64,000 nt of DNA. Origin: Herpetosiphonaceae bacterium. GTDB taxonomy: Bacteria; Chloroflexota; Chloroflexia; Chloroflexales; Herpetosiphonaceae. Where the stretch lies: positions 938,001 through 1,002,000 of the forward strand of contig BPHZ01000001.1 of NCBI GenBank assembly GCA_026003835.1, given 5' to 3'. This document shows, piece by piece, positions 63,552 through 64,000 of the stretch (position 1 is its first letter; each line of letters opens with the position of its first letter). Under the pieces are notes generated by a model. The model did no database searches and was not told the origin of the DNA. It saw only the letters and a program-made list of their open reading frames with translations. The translations under genes and the position numbers were made by a program.

Positions 63552-63576
63552 GAGGACACGGCGTCGCCGTGCCCTC
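63552..63576. terminator. Hairpin between convergent rlmN and PD40 gene
   Basis: GAGG-A-CACGGC, loop GTC, GCCGTG-C-CCTC: a 10-bp stem with one mismatch, 23 bp after the rlmN stop. No strong T-run. Confidence 0.45.
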
Positions 63577-63617
63577 CACTGTTATGCTGTGGCCATTGCC
63601 TCTACGCCTCTGCGTCC

Positions 63618-64000
63618 TTACTGCGGGACGTAGAGGATCCTGTTGACCTGACCTCGTCCGGTGTCGCCCTCAACAGCTGCCAGCTCCTGTGTGCCTGCTT
63701 GGCTCAGATCGTCCGCAGCTGCCTGGTAGAGATGGAGCTGTCCGTCGTCGCCGGCAACCAGCAGCAGCAGATTCTGTCCCTGCCAGTCAATATCCCGCAC
63801 CTCGCCGGCGATGCCGAGTGTGTCGGTAGTAACCTGCTGTTCATCTGATCCGTCGGCGCTGATGATATGGAGTGTGTCGACAGGCGCCATGAGGATTCGG
63901 GGCGCTGATGAATGCAAGCTGTGAGCCGTCGGGCGACCAGGCGATATCGGAGATCCATATCGGCGTTTCGGGGAAGATAACTTGTTCGTTGCCTGTACTG
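63618..64000 (-). CDS. PD40/TolB-like beta-propeller protein, C-terminal part (runs off right edge, one frameshift)
   Basis: Only the end of the gene is present. In one frame the edge encodes [20 protein letters not shown], a typical PD40 blade. About 63890-63905 the frame shifts, and continues as [49 protein letters not shown] and ends VNRILYVPQ. Removing one base around CGAATCCTCATGG should join the blades. Such repeats occur in TolB, periplasmic or lipoprotein propellers; the N-terminus that would tell is outside. Confidence 0.78.
   Translation of the reverse strand, partial: VQATNKLSSPKRRYGSPISPGRPTAHSLHSSAPRILMAPVDTLHIISADGSDEQQVTTDTLGIAGEVRDIDWQGQNLLLLVAGDDGQLHLYQAAADDLSQAGTQELAAVEGDTGRGQVNRILYVPQ

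Overview
This 64 kb window reads as a chromosomal segment of a high-GC bacterium, most likely a member of the Chloroflexota (Roseiflexus/Chloroflexus-like). That placement is an inference. It rests on the GC-rich coding style, the cysteine-containing S18, the rpsF-ssb-rpsR order, J-like-domain proteins inside a cytochrome c maturation operon, a lone Flp pilin, and the abundance of integral-membrane glycosyltransferases. No rRNA or tRNA gene was recognised, so the assignment is not certain.

Left part (1-12.5 kb, all leftward). A long, tightly packed run encodes cytochrome c maturation System I: ccmA, ccmB, ccmC, a ccmD-like gene, ccmE and ccmF. It is followed by two proteins that each begin with a degenerate J-like domain: a TPR protein in the position of CcmI and a thioredoxin in the position of CcmG. 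A response regulator and the start of an ABC-F ATPase follow. Upstream of ccmA lie a fructosamine-kinase-family gene, a low-molecular-weight tyrosine phosphatase, a CsoR-type repressor coupled to an alpha/beta hydrolase, and a coiled-coil membrane protein.

Middle left (12.6-25.3 kb). A rightward response regulator/histidine kinase pair precedes a LolA/RseB-like lipoprotein and a MacB-type ABC transporter. The kinase, ATPase and permease are broken by single extra bases, as is the opposing beta-propeller phytase. The rpsF-ssb-rpsR operon (with a good promoter), a SurA/PrsA-type prolyl isomerase and a membrane protein end at a strong 18-bp terminator. Facing them are a one-gene Flp pilin and a soluble DegS-like histidine kinase.

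Glycan region (25.3-60.8 kb). About 24 genes for surface polysaccharide or glycolipid synthesis are present: GT2 and GT4 transferases, many polytopic GT-C/GT39/GT87/PIG-V/DUF2079 proteins, a Wzx-type flippase, an asparagine synthase homologue, a nucleotide-sugar 2-epimerase, a UDP-sugar epimerase/dehydratase, two DegT aminotransferases, two hexapeptide acyltransferases and a Gfo/Idh oxidoreductase. The oxidoreductase, acetyltransferase and aminotransferase at 44.8-47.6 kb match the WbpB/WbpD/WbpE steps toward a 2,3-diacetamido uronic acid. The 2-epimerase at 36 kb could be WbpI-like. The stretches 39.2-44.8 kb and 50.5-52.9 kb look visibly more AT-rich than the flanks, suggesting acquired modules. 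priA sits within the right part of this region.

Right end (60.8-64 kb). A 5-copy tandem array of a ~95-bp unit with two internal inverted repeats lies just upstream of def (peptide deformylase) and rlmN, both interrupted by extra bases. A truncated PD40 beta-propeller gene runs off the right edge. The extra-base lesions are all single-base insertions where I could resolve them, and they hit essential genes, so much of the apparent gene breakage is probably sequencing error.
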